Source: Rhipidocladum racemiflorum
Lineage: Eukaryota; Streptophyta; Magnoliopsida; Poales; Poaceae
Length of the DNA: 64,000 bases
Assembly: GCA_036346355.1 (NCBI GenBank)
Contig: CM070570.1
Location: 50,589,467 to 50,653,466 of the forward strand
Direction: 5' to 3'
Shown here: in pieces, positions 33,632 to 44,345 of the stretch
How positions within the stretch are numbered: the first letter of the stretch is position 1
How the letters are laid out: every line of letters begins with the position of its first letter
The notes under the pieces: generated by a model
What the model saw: the letters and a program-made list of their open reading frames with translations, nothing else
What the model was told of the DNA's origin: nothing
Databases searched by the model: none
Made by a program: the position numbers and the translations under genes

Positions 33632-35121
33632 AACGTGCCTCGCTCATCCAGTCTGAAATCCTTAGCCTTGCTTTCATCCATCTGGGACTTAATTCTGCGG
33701 ATTTTGTCATCATCTTTCTGTCCATCTCGGATCTGATCTTCTAAGGTAGGCTTCACCTCCAACGCGGCCAAGAATCCTTCCTGTACTACTTCTAGCTTCA
33801 GCTTCTGAAACTCCTTGCATAGCTCATCCTGACTTGTGGCTATCATCATATTCACGGTTTGGCTTTTCCGACTCAGGGCATCAGCCACCACATTGGCTTT
33901 TCTGGGATGGTAATGGATTCCGACATTGTAGTCCTTGATCAGCTCCAACCATCTTCTTTGCCTCATGTTCAGATCCGATTTGGTGAAGATGTATTTAAGA
34001 CTCTTATGTTCCGTATACACTTCGCATCTATTCCTAATCAAATAGTGTCACCACAACTTCAAGGCATGCACTACAGCTGCTAACTCTAGGTCATGCGTCA
34101 GGTAATTCTCCTCATGCGGCCTCAGCTGCCTTGATGCATATGCGACGACCTTCCGGTTCTGCATCAGCACACATCCAAGTCCCTAGCGCGATGCATCACA
34201 ACATATATCAAAGCTTTGGTTAACATCCGGTAGAACTAACACCGGCGCTGATGTCAATCGCTTTTTCAGCTCCTGGAAACCTTTCTCACATTCTAGCGTC
34301 CAGTTAAACTTCTTTTATTTCTTCAACAGTTGCGTAAGAGGTCTCGTAATTGTCGAAAAGCCTTCAATAAAACTGCGGTAGTAACCGGCCATCCCAAGGA
34401 AACTCTGAATCTGGGTCACTGTCTTCGGCGGTTCCCAATGTAACACAGCCTCAACTTTGCTTGAATCAACAGCAACTCCTTCTACGGTCATCACATGTCC
34501 AAGAAACTCCACCTTGTCTTTCCGAAAATCACACTTGCTGAATTTGGCGAAGAGTTGTTGTTCTCTCAGCTTCTCCAAAACTAGCCTCAAGTGTTCTGCA
34601 TGTACATCCCTCGTCTTGGAGTAGACTAAGATATCGTCTATGAACACAACAATGAACTTTTCCAAATACTCCATGAATACCTTATTCATCATATTCATGA
34701 AATAAGCTAGCGCATTCGTCAGACCAAAGGACATAACTGTAAACTCGTAATGTCCGTATCTTGACGAGAATGTGGTATTCAGAATATCGTCTGATCGGAT
34801 CTTCAACTGGTGATACCCCGATCTCAGATCAATCTTGGAGAAAACTTTGGCTTTTCTCAACTGGTCAAACAGATTGTCGATCCTGGGTAGCGGGTACTTA
34901 TTCTTTACAGTGACTTCATTGAGGGCACGGTAGTCAATGCACATCCTGAAACTCCCGCCCTTCTTCTTGACAAACAGAACTGGCGCTCCCCATGGCGATG
35001 AACTCGGTCTAATGAATCCTTTCTCCATCAACTCTTCAAGCTGTTTCTTCATCTCCACCAATTCTTCAGTTGACATCCGATAGGGTCTCTTTGCTATCGG
35101 TGCTGTTCCTGGTACTAACTC
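33625..35121 (-). pseudogene. T1-type RT/RNase H/linker fragment in chimeric element
   Basis: On the minus strand, RT runs 35121-34315: PYRMSTEELVEMKKQLEEL, GAPVLFVKKKGGSFRMCIDY, LNEVTVKNKYPLPRIDNLFD, FSKIDLRSGYHQLKI, the active site VVFIDDILVYS, FLGHVMTVEGVAVD and YYRSFIEGFSTI. RNase H follows with a stop near 34316 and breaks, then NRCEVYTEHKSLKYIFTKSD and ADALSRKSQTVN. The linker MIATSQDELCKEFQKLKLEV is T1-specific. Integrase is absent; at about 33631 it joins the T2 C-terminal region. At 35121 it is cut by the Tat element. Confidence 0.9.
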
Positions 35122-35754
35122 TGTCGGGGATTAACTATTCACTGAAAAGACCATTTTTACCCCCGAAGGTCCAAAAGCTACCGACCATACGGCACCCTCG
35201 GAGGATGCTTGGGAAAGCACCCGAGCAGCCCAACGCCCGAGCATGCATGCCCGCCCATTCGCCTACGATCGCGCCAGGCGAATACGAGTAACCATGCTCA
35301 CGTAGCCCGTGCGAATGCCCGAGTGAATGGTTGGGGGACTTGGTCAAACCGTTAGGAAGGAAAGTGGTAACCAATCCGCCGGAGATCAAGGGAAGGTGCG
35401 CTAGAAATTCAAAATAAGGCACAAGTCAAGGGCTCCGGATCGTGGGTACAGCGGATATGGCCGCATGGCATAATTCTAGGGGGTAGTTACCCTTTGTACA
35501 ACATAAGGATTCTGTATTTAATCCCCCAAAAAAACACCTGGAAAGGGGGGTGACGACTTTACCAATCATAAACACAATACACTGGAGTAGGGCTATTATC
35601 TCGGGAGTGAGAGGCCCGAACCAGGATAAACACCAGGTGTTTCCCCCATCGAGGCATTCCTCGGACGCTTCCCCCCGCTCGTACGAAGGGGCCCCTGTTG
35701 ATCCCTCATTCAACAAGTAAGCTCGGCGGGAGCCCGTTCTCCAATCGTCGACAG
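35122..35754 (+). repeat. Tat-like 5' LTR
   Basis: 633 bp beginning TGTCGGGGATTAAC and ending CAATCGTCGACA, with TGTCG/CGACA inverted ends. The limits are set by the break in T1 pol on the left and the primer site on the right. The partner LTR is outside the window. Confidence 0.85.
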
Positions 35755-35756
35755 CT

Positions 35757-35780
35757 GGCGCCGTTTGTGGGGATCGATAG
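35757..35780 (+). promoter_or_regulatory. Primer binding site, tRNA-Asp type
   Basis: TGGCGCCGTTTGTGGGGAT, 2 nt after the LTR. It matches the complement of the plant tRNA-Asp 3' end (TGGCGCCGTTGCCGGGGAT) with a few mismatches. This primer type is usual for Tat/Athila-group elements. Confidence 0.8.
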
Positions 35781-35812
35781 AGTGATTCCCATGCGAGTTG
35801 GGATCCTCGAGG

Positions 35813-36026
35813 ATGTCAAATTTAGGGGATACCCGAAATCTCTGTGCCTTTAACGACGTCGATGATGATGACATGTACTACGCCGGCGACGGCGTGGTCG
35901 GTATGACCGATCCTGCATGCCATACCGAGCTCGGGACCAAAATCCAGAGCGCGAGAACAGGCCCTCCGTTCTCCGTGCATTGCCCTCGGTGATGACGAGG
36001 AATACTATGATGGACTCTATGATGGT
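35813..36026 (+). other. Tat-like leader / gag N-terminal region
   Basis: A short frame from 35798 (MSNLGDTRN ... DDDDMYYAGDG) and a continuing acidic stretch with tandem GATGATG codons precede the main gag frame. It may be the original gag N-terminus, now out of frame. Confidence 0.45.
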
Positions 36027-37422
36027 TTGAACATACCGGACCGCATTGAGTTCGATCGTGAGACAGCGTCTCAAGGAGATACGATGATGTCTCCCTCACG
36101 CTCGTCTCACTCTCGCCACGTTAACATGGCCGGGAGCCATGTCGAACCCGAGGTTGAGTCCTCAGGGGCTACTAAGCGTAACCGCTATGAAGCGGCCAGA
36201 CATCACCTGGAGGCGTCCTTGGGGAGAACTCTTGCGAGCATACACCACCAAGCAAGAGAGAGGCGGGTTTCCAGGGAAAGAAACACCTCCCAAGGAAACT
36301 CTCGCGAGTGTCGGACTCCCGACCGCGTCCCAGAACGCCGCCGGAGCTCTCCACCACCTGTCCGCCAGAACCGGGAACATCTGCAGGCTTTGGTGGCGGT
36401 CATGCGTGACCTCCGCAACTTCCCCGACCAACTGGACTTAGAAGTAGTAGGCATGGTCATGGCCGAGGATCTGGAGAGGCTTACCGCGAACCTGAAGGTC
36501 TCGGACCCCCCTCGTGACTAGGGTGCCCGGAGTGCTTCTCGGGACCGTCGAGGGCACACTCCCATCCGCTCACGTAGGGACGAGTCTAGGAGCTATGCAC
36601 GGAGGATGCCCCAAATGGCCAATCCGGTCCGCGAGAACCCTCAGAGTAACTCCCGAGCTACCTCAGAACGACAAGCGTACGTTCACTCGGATTACGAACG
36701 TTCTGAACGCTCCACGACCGAGCGATCGTCAACACACCATCATCGTGAGGTGTTCTCTCGTCTTGGTCCACGCATGGGGCGGTGGATGGGAGACACCCGT
36801 GAAGACCTTCACGACCGAGGATACCACCGTGAGACCCTAAGCTTCGGCTATCGGGCTTTCACGAGCTCTCTTCGAAACGACACGTGGCCGAACAAGTTTA
36901 AGCCCGGGCATATTGAGGGATTCAACAGGACCCAGAACTCGGACGAGTTCCTCTCAATCTACACTACCGTGATCCTAGCCGCTGGAGGTAACGAAGGAGT
37001 GACGACGAATTATCTCCCAACAGTCCTGGATGGGGCTACTCGCACTTGGCTCTTCAACAAAAAAGAAGGGTCCATCCGATCTTTGGGGAAGCTCAGTGCA
37101 GCACTCCGTGCGAACTTCCAGAGCTGCTACATTCGCCCGGTAAAGGAGCGCGACCTTGAGCGCCTGATTCAAATGGAAGGCGAGACTCTACGACAGTTTG
37201 TCCAGAGGTTTATCCAAGTCCGAAACTCGATCCCGAACATATCGGATGCAGCCGTTGTCCGGGCTTTTAAGTTCAGGGTGCGAGACGTGCGTTTTACACA
37301 GGACCTAGAAATCGACCTAGATCTAACGGCCAACGAGCTCTTCCGCATGGCCGACAGGTACGCCAATGCTGACGAGGCTGTCTAGTGGAAGAAAACGCTG
37401 AACGAAGGAAAGCTACCACCTA
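36027..37422 (+). pseudogene. gag: Tat-like gag, 5' part
   Basis: One frame runs from 36027 with stops at 36519-36521 and 37383-37385. The N-terminal part is Ser/Arg-rich (SRSSHSRHVNMAG, VPERRRSSPPPVRQNREHL). The gag core follows 36850-37380: WPNKFKPGHIEGFNRTQNSD, ILAAGGNEGVTTNYLP, ATRTWLFNKKEGSIRSL, RANFQSCYIRPVKERDLERL, GETLRQFVQRFIQVRN, ELFRMADRYANADEAV. This is the capsid region of a plant Tat-type Gag. The nucleocapsid part lies beyond the T1-b insertion, from 62368. The T1-b insertion splits the gene between ACCTA (37418-37422) and ACCTC (62368-62372). Confidence 0.9.
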
Positions 37423-37781
37423 TGTAACAGCCCAAAATTTTGCTTTCCTTAAAATCTTGTGTGATTTGGCACTTTGGTGAATTTTTGGAATTTTCTGGAA
37501 TTTATTTGAATTTATTCCACTTTGAAATAATTAAAGAATTTAACTTTGCAAATAAAATTTTGTTGGAAATATTTTATTTGAGTCCAAAATGCCCTAAAGT
37601 ATTTTCTAGAATTTTTCATAGTCTTTTGCTATTTTTAATGAATTAAATGAATTTCTGAGGAATTAATTGAATTATTTAATCGCTGGAAAATAGTGAGTGG
37701 GTTTGTACTGTTCCACCGACCGAGCCCGAGTCAAACTCGAGTCCGAGTCCGACTCGAACCCAACCGAGCCCTAACCCTCTC

Positions 37782-38649
37782 GACCGTCCGATCAAGATCG
37801 AACGGCCGAGATTGAGCCACGTCACCGAGCCCGAGTCCGACCGAGCCAGCCAGCTCGCCCGAGCCAGACCCGAGCCCAAACCCGCGCACCATTGGATCTT
37901 GATCCAACGGCTGAGCGCGTGCCACGTCACCTTCTCCGTGTCGCCGTCGGAGTCCGCCGCCGCAACGGAGTGGGCCACGGTTTCCGCGCGTTTCACAGAC
38001 GCCGAGGGCCCTATTTAATGCGCCGCCACCGCTGCCGTGATGCCGACTTCCGTGCGCACCCGTAGCCCTAGCTCACGCCGCTCGAGCCGCCGTTCCGCCG
38101 CCGCAATCGCTCGCCGGAGTTGGAGGAGCGTTCTGCCGCGTTTGCCTGCAGTTTTCGCCGCCGTCCTCCGCCGCCGTTGAGCCCAGATCCGGAACCGCAA
38201 GGTCAAGCCGCGCCAGTGGAGACCCTTCACTTCGACGGAGGTGCCCCGCAACGCCGTTGCCGTGGTCACCGTCTTCGTCTCCGGTGAACCAGCCCCGCCG
38301 CAAGCTATCGCTGGACCTCGAGCTCCACCAGCCGTCCCATCCGGATCCAAGGGTCCAGATTGTGCCACGTCACCCCCGGTGAGATTCCCACGTGCAAACC
38401 TTTAGATCTAATTCCAACCGTTGGATCTAGATCCAACGGCGTAGAATGTGCCACGTAGCTAGAACTGCACCAGGCTAGGATAGATCTCAGCCGTTAGATC
38501 AAGATCAAACGGCTAGGGTTAGCCTAGTTGTTTGCGTTAGATTGGATCTTGACCGTCCGATCAAGATCGAACGGTCCAGGTCAGCCGAGTCGTTTTCCAA
38601 AACGTGTTAGCCAGATCTAATCTGGGCCGTTGATTTTCAAATCAACGGC
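37782..38649. repeat. Set of imperfect palindromes in T1-b 5' LTR
   Basis: Six inverted repeats of 22-26 bp: 37782-37807, 37889-37910, 38418-38439, 38489-38514, 38551-38576 and 38626-38649. Most follow CCGTnnGATCnnGATCnnACGG, for example CCGTTGGATCTAGATCCAACGG. Equivalent sets are in the other T1 LTRs. Confidence 0.85.
38011..38018 (+). promoter_or_regulatory. TATA-like element, T1-b 5' LTR
   Basis: CTATTTAA about 590 bp into the LTR and just before the GC-rich leader. The counterpart is at 59404-59411 in the 3' LTR. Confidence 0.55.
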
Positions 38650-38731
38650 TGTGATCGCGCCATGTGGACGGGAGGCCGACCGTCAGTCGCGTGATAGCGC
38701 CCGTAGCGTGGAAGCGTGTCACGACACTGAG

Positions 38732-38736
38732 GCCCG
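38732..38736. other. T1-c target-site duplication, left copy
   Basis: GCCCG directly before TGTAACATCC; the same GCCCG follows the element at 50786-50790. Confidence 0.9.
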
Positions 38737-41700
38737 TGTAACATCCCAAAATTTTGCTTTTCTTAAATTCATGTGTGATTTGGCACTTTGGTGAATTTTT
38801 GGAATCTTCTGGAATTTATTTGGATTTATTTGGAATTTATTTGAATTTATTCCATTTTGAAATAATTAAAGAATTTAATTTTGCAAATAAAATTTTGTTG
38901 GAAATATTTTATTTGAGTCCAAAATGATCCAAAATATTTTCGAATTTTTCCGAATTTTTAAAGTCTTTTGCTATTTTTAATGAATTAAATGAATTCATCG
39001 GGAATTATTTTAAATAGTAATTATTTGGAAAAGGACCGGCCAAGATTGATTCTTGTTCATCCGATCGAGCCCGAGTCGGACTCGAGTTCGAGTCCGACCG
39101 AGCCACGTGACTCGGCCGAACCCACTCCTAACTCCTAATCAATCCCAACCGTTGGATCAAGATCCAACGGTGAGATCACCAGACGGCTCGAGCCGTATCC
39201 GGCCGGATCCGATCGCGCCCGTCGATCGTGGCCGTCGATCGTGCCACGTGGGCGCCACGATTCGTCGTCTTCGCCGAGTCCGAGCCGGACTCCGCCGCCG
39301 CGCCCGCCGCCGTAACGAACTAGGTTTCCGTCTAGGGCACGAACGCCGAGGCTATTTAAAGCGTGAGACGTCCCCCGAGGTTGCCCTCATCCTTGCGCAC
39401 TCGTTTCCCCGAGCCATCTCGCCTGAGCCGCCGCCGTTGAGCCGCAATCGCTCGCCGGAGTTGTCTCTTCCCTCCGCTGCGGTTTGCGCCGTTTTCCGCC
39501 GTCGTCCGTCGTCTTCCGCCGAGAAGGAGCCCAGATCCGGAGTCCCCGCGACGAGACGCACCCGAAGGGAGGTTTCATCTCGCCGGAGAAGCCCCGTGGC
39601 GCCGCGCCCTTGGTCGTCGTCCCCGTCTCCGGTCAAGCCAGCGCCGCCGTGAAACCATCGCCGTCCGCGAGCTCGGAGGACCGTCAGATCCAGATCGAAC
39701 GGTTGAGGTGAGATCACGTGTTCCAAACCCGATTAGATCTGTTCAGTTGGATCAAGATCCAACTGTTCACAATCGCCACGCGTCAGTAGCAAAGGCGATT
39801 ATAGGATTAGATCCGACCGTCCGATCTAAATCGAACGCCCACGATCAACGAGTAGTTTCAACGTGTTAACCCTGGATCAAATCCGCGCCGTTGATTTTCA
39901 AACCAACGGCCGAGATTGCGCCACGTGTCGGGAAGATGGACCGACGCGGTCGGGCCGCTGCCCACGCACGCTGGCAGGCAGGACGCCGGACACGCCGGGC
40001 CCGCGTGTCGAGGGGCCCGCATGTCGCTGGCTAACCCAGCCAAGCGCCGACGTCACCCATGACGTCTGATGGACCCCACCGCCGCCACCATGGGCCGAGC
40101 CCCGCCGACGTCGGCCGATGACGCCACCCGAGTGGTCCCATGTCGGTCTCACGTGGAGTCGTGGACCGAGTCCACGGTAGACCCGAGCCGAGCGTGGACC
40201 GAGCCCATGGACGGCCGACGTCAGCAGGCCAATCGAGGCTGCCACGTGTCCATGCCGACGCAATAATTAATTTCGAAAAGAAAATGATTTATTAATTCGA
40301 AATATTGATTCAAATTTAGATTCAAACTTCAAACGCTTATAACTTTTGCGTTTCAACTCCGATTGGAGCGATTCAAATTTCTAAATTTGTATAAAATTGA
40401 GATCTACCTAAATATAAATTTTATTTAATTTTTGGACTAAAGTTTTTCTCTGCAAAATTATTTAATTGATTATTTAAACTTTAAATAATCATAACTTTTG
40501 CATTTTAACTCCAAATTTGACGATTCCAGTTTCTAAAAATCCAGAAAATTACGTTCTCTCTGTTTATGGATTTTATTTGGAGTTTTGGGATGTTTTTGCC
40601 TATTGTTTATTGGGTATTTGCTATTTGCACGCTTTACGAGTAGACGTTGAAGTCTTAGGAAGGATTCGAGGAGAAGTGTTGACTCAGGATCCAACTCAAG
40701 ACCAAGAGCAAGTACTTTTTGAAGGCAAGTTGTGCTTTGACCATGTTGATCCTATTTCGAAATCTATTTTGATTTAAACTATTGCATGCTAGTTCAATTA
40801 GAAAGATACTTTGTTTAAACATGGGGTTAGATAAAAACCAATTTCTGTATGACACCTTGATTACTTAAGTATGTGCCATGACCCTTTGTCACCCTAGTTG
40901 TGGTTTACTAGTTGGACATTATTAAATTGCCAACATGGGTTTAGATCGTTGTAGTATACCGCTTAGAGCACCTTACGTGCTCATGACATGATTTTGGATA
41001 ATCAAATGCTAATATTGACTTAATGATATATTGAACCTGTTTTGGAAAAGTATCATGTGATGTTGATGGCACGTGGTGCATGGTAATCAAGCGGGGTTTG
41101 ATAAATGATTTCGACCAGGGCATGTGGCAAGAGTAATCAGTGGGCCGGTTGTGGCATTGGGAGTGTTGATTTGGTTTTTCGGGTAGTCTTGCCCTGGTCA
41201 CTCTAAGGACTTAACCTTGCAAGCCTTTGAACTGGGTCATACTTGCAACCACATGGCTGGAATGGGACGGCCCTAGTTGACTAAGTCGCTAAGGACTCAC
41301 TTGTGGAGCCTCAGGGTGTCGATTACACCGTTTGTGTGATTGTGCGGGGAGCGTATCGTGGTCGTGGCTAGGTACCCATCTAACGGTGTGTTGGTCCCAT
41401 ACTTCGCCTTGGCTAAGGAAGGGATGGTGTAGAGCACCTGAACAGGAGAGGACCACTGTGTTGTTTGAGGCTTCCGAAAGGCTTTGTTACTGAACTCGCC
41501 TTTGTGGTGTTTGACTGTATCTTGTGGGTAAAGTGCATAACCTCTGCAGAGTGTAGAATCTATTTGAATAGCCGAGTCCACTGTGATCGGACAATGCTCT
41601 GAATTACAGTCAAGGGGTAGACTTTACGAAAATAACTTGGATTTGAAAAGTTGGGTTGGTTTAACAATGAAGATGATGGAAATATGGTTTAGGATGGGAA

Positions 41701-42254
41701 AAATGTTTGTTAAACTTCTTGAAAAGTTATTTATGCTTTACTTATTTCTACTGCTTTCGAATCTACTTATATTACTTGTCAAAAGTCATTTCATCGCAAA
41801 TATACCACTGAGCTATTCCTTTGTACTAAGCCATGCATATAGTATATTAGCTTGCATTCTGTGCATGACTTCTTTGAGTACCAAGTACTCACCCTTGCCT
41901 CAACACAATACCGGTTGAAGAGGAGATTACGCCGCTTTGGAGGAGGAACTCCAAGAGGACCCGACTACTTAGGGATGCGAGCCCGGTCAGTTACTGTGGT
42001 ATCTTGGATGGCGCCACAGTTTATTTGATTTTCATTGCTATTGTTTCTCTCTGAATAAGTTTCGCCCTACGAGGCATACATTTGTAACTTGACCATGAGG
42101 TCAAGTAACCAGTTTGGTTATTTAAATAAAGTACTTTGATAATATCGATTGGTATGATTGTGATATTTACCGATGTTAAGACTGTGTGCACTAGCGCGTT
42201 CTGGACTAGTGCTGAATACGGAGGGTCCGGATTTGCAAATTCGGGGTCCCGACA
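38737..42254 (+). repeat. T1-c 5' LTR
   Basis: 3518 bp, TGTAACATCCC to GGGTCCCGACA. TATA-like GCTATTTAAA at 39351-39360. Palindromes include 39143-39168 and about 39884-39910. GC-rich leader about 39360-39720. Confidence 0.95.
39351..39360 (+). promoter_or_regulatory. TATA-like element, T1-c 5' LTR
   Basis: GCTATTTAAA about 615 bp into the LTR, before the GC-rich leader; repeated at 47871-47880 in the 3' LTR. Confidence 0.55.
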
Positions 42255-42258
42255 GAGG

Positions 42259-42276
42259 TGGTATCAGAGCCATACT
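42259..42276 (+). promoter_or_regulatory. T1-c primer binding site, tRNA-iMet
   Basis: TGGTATCAGAGCCATACT 4 nt after the LTR end. Confidence 0.93.
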
Positions 42277-42773
42277 TGACTGTAGGCTCAACCCTAAGCT
42301 AGAATGGTCGTAGTGAGGATAAAACCTATTTTCTAAAGCTAAAAATTTGTGAAGACAAGAAATGACATCTCGACTTATCCCCTTCTCTCTTTTCTTGTCT
42401 CTTGCTGAAATTTTCCCTTACCTTGTCACAATTTAAAAATTCCGAATTCTTACGTAAAGCACTCTTGTGACAGATGGAGGTTTTCTTGATGAGTGAGCAT
42501 AGGTTCTATAGTGAGACTCCTTCGCCGAGTCGAGTCATAGAATAAAGAGTCACCCTTTAGGCGTTAGACTCCAGAGTTAGTTCGATTTGGATTTGCTTTG
42601 TTTCTTTGAGTGTGCAGTATGTGTTGCAAGGCCCTTAGGCATTGTAAGCAGCCATACCAAGTTATTAATAATAAAGTTGGACCTTAAAGTTACCCCTTTC
42701 GCCCCGCATAAGTTCCATACTACTTGTCTATTCTTGTTTCCCTCTCATCTCTAAACCTAGAGCAAATCGACAG
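42277..42773 (+). other. T1-c leader, lacking the pre-gag ORF
   Basis: About 500 bp between primer site and gag. It is nearly the same as 1260-1756 in T1-a. Compared with T1-b (53073-54286) a block of about 731 bp is absent at 42475/42476, precisely the region of the pre-gag ORF. Confidence 0.85.
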
Positions 42774-43800
42774 ATGGTGAACACCTGTGGAAACTTTGGA
42801 AGCAATGGGAGTGGATCTCGCCCGGCCAGAAAACCCCAATGATGGAGCACCAAAGCACCGCCATCGGATATGCAGAATTTCGAGGCGTTTCTTGCTGCCC
42901 AGACTCGAGTTGATGCATGCTATGATGCAACAAATGCAGCACGTCATCGCTCAGGCCACTTTGCTAATCAAGTTAATCAGTGACCACGCCAGAATACAAG
43001 GCATCGAGTTCATGAGGACTCACCCACCCACTTTCTCGGGGAATGCCAATCCATTGGAGGCCGATGATTGGTTAAGATCAATTGAGAGGAAGCTACACAT
43101 AGCTCAATGCATAGGGAATGAGAAGGTACTTTACGCTTCTCATCAGTTGGAAGGAACAATGCGCCAGAATGGTGGGAGAACTTCGTGCCACGCAGGAGAA
43201 CCCTCAAGATATCACTTGGGAAGAGTTCACATTGCATTCCGACAAGATCACGTGCCTGAAGGAATCATGGACCTTAAGAAGGAGGAGTTGAGAGCCTTTG
43301 AAGCAAGGTAATCAGCCGATGGTCGACTACTGAACAAGTTCACACAGCTAGCACGCTTACGCTTTGAGGATGTAGCGGCAGATAAATCCGCAGTCTCGTT
43401 TTATGAAGGGACTTAACTCGGGATTGCAAGTTGGGTTGATCACCCACACCTTTCAGATTTCCAAGAGTTGGTGAATAAGGCGCTTATTCTTGAGGACAAG
43501 CGCAAGGAACTGGATGAGAACAGAAGCGCAGGATGCAACAAAGCAAGGATCACGTCGGGAGCGCAACGGCGCTTGAGAGTTGCACCAAATCAATTCTTCG
43601 ATTCCAACCACGAATGCAACAAGGACACCATCCTCGCACCAAGACACCGCCAATCAGAACTACCAAACCCCACTTCGCTAGAAACGCTACCCCAGTCGGC
43701 AAATAAAGAAGCAGTGAGACGCTACAATCGCAACGAGCCAGACACTTTGCCAACAGCTTGTCCAAAGAAGATGCCAGAGCGACGATTCGCTTCAATCTAG
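42774..43800 (+). pseudogene. gag: T1-c gag, degraded
   Basis: Starts MVNTCGN at 42774. Recognisable pieces: EFMRTHPPTFSGNANPLEAD and RSIERKLHIAQCIGNEKVLYA (43008-43150), ITWEEF-equivalent near 43215, GLNSGLQVGLITHTF near 43410-43455, KALILEDKRKELDENRSAGC near 43475-43535. The zinc-knuckle region near 43718-43770 has lost its Cys pattern. At least six frame changes separate the pieces relative to T1-b. Confidence 0.87.
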
Positions 43801-43829
43801 GAACCACCCAGCTAGAGACGCCAAAGACA

Positions 43830-44345
43830 GGAGCCACACCCTGCATCGTGGTGAGAGGCCGAGTCAACCATGTCACCGCAGATGCACCGCAGAATGCTAC
43901 TGACGTCGTCTTGGGTAAGTTACTTGTTAACTCGATACACCTGCAGTCAGCTTTGTTTGACTCGGGAGCTTAGCATTCGTTTGTTTCGCAAGGCTTTGCT
44001 ACTAGAAATGATTTAAGGATTGCAAGACTTAAGTGCATGCTTTTAGTTCAAACCCCTGGTTCCGAACTCCGAACGGAAGTAGGATGTTCCGGGGTGAGAA
44101 TACTAATAGATGGAATAGAGTTCTGGCAAACCTTATAATTTTGGAGACCCGGACCTTAGATGTTATATTGGGAATGGATTGGTTATCCAAGCACAAGGTC
44201 AGTATTGGATTGTGGACGAAGGACTATCTCGATTGAGAGCCCGTGTGGGAAGAAAGTGGAATTTCAAGCCACTGCAGTTAGAGATGGACGAGTTGATGGT
44301 TAACAGTACCAAGGCAATCAGCATAGAGGATGTCCCAAAGAGTGA
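43830..44345 (+). pseudogene. T1-c aspartic protease, degraded
   Basis: VVRGRVNHVTADAPQNATDV and LGKLLVNS precede FDSGA, after which a TAG replaces the Ser codon of the usual DSGASHS motif (near 43973). ILGMDWLSKHKVS near 44168-44210 gives the C-terminal protease signature. Stops and small indels break the frame. Confidence 0.85.

Noticed and set aside
39053..39652. A 199-codon Arg/Pro/Ser-rich frame, with related ones at 47759-48304 and 59430-59762.
   Set aside because: They fall in the GC-rich LTR leader where stops are rare, and the frame is not conserved between LTR copies because of indels.
40517..40777. Open frame in the T1 LTR end with an acidic, protein-like sequence.
   Set aside because: It is inside U5-like LTR sequence, has no known domain, and carries stops in other LTR copies.
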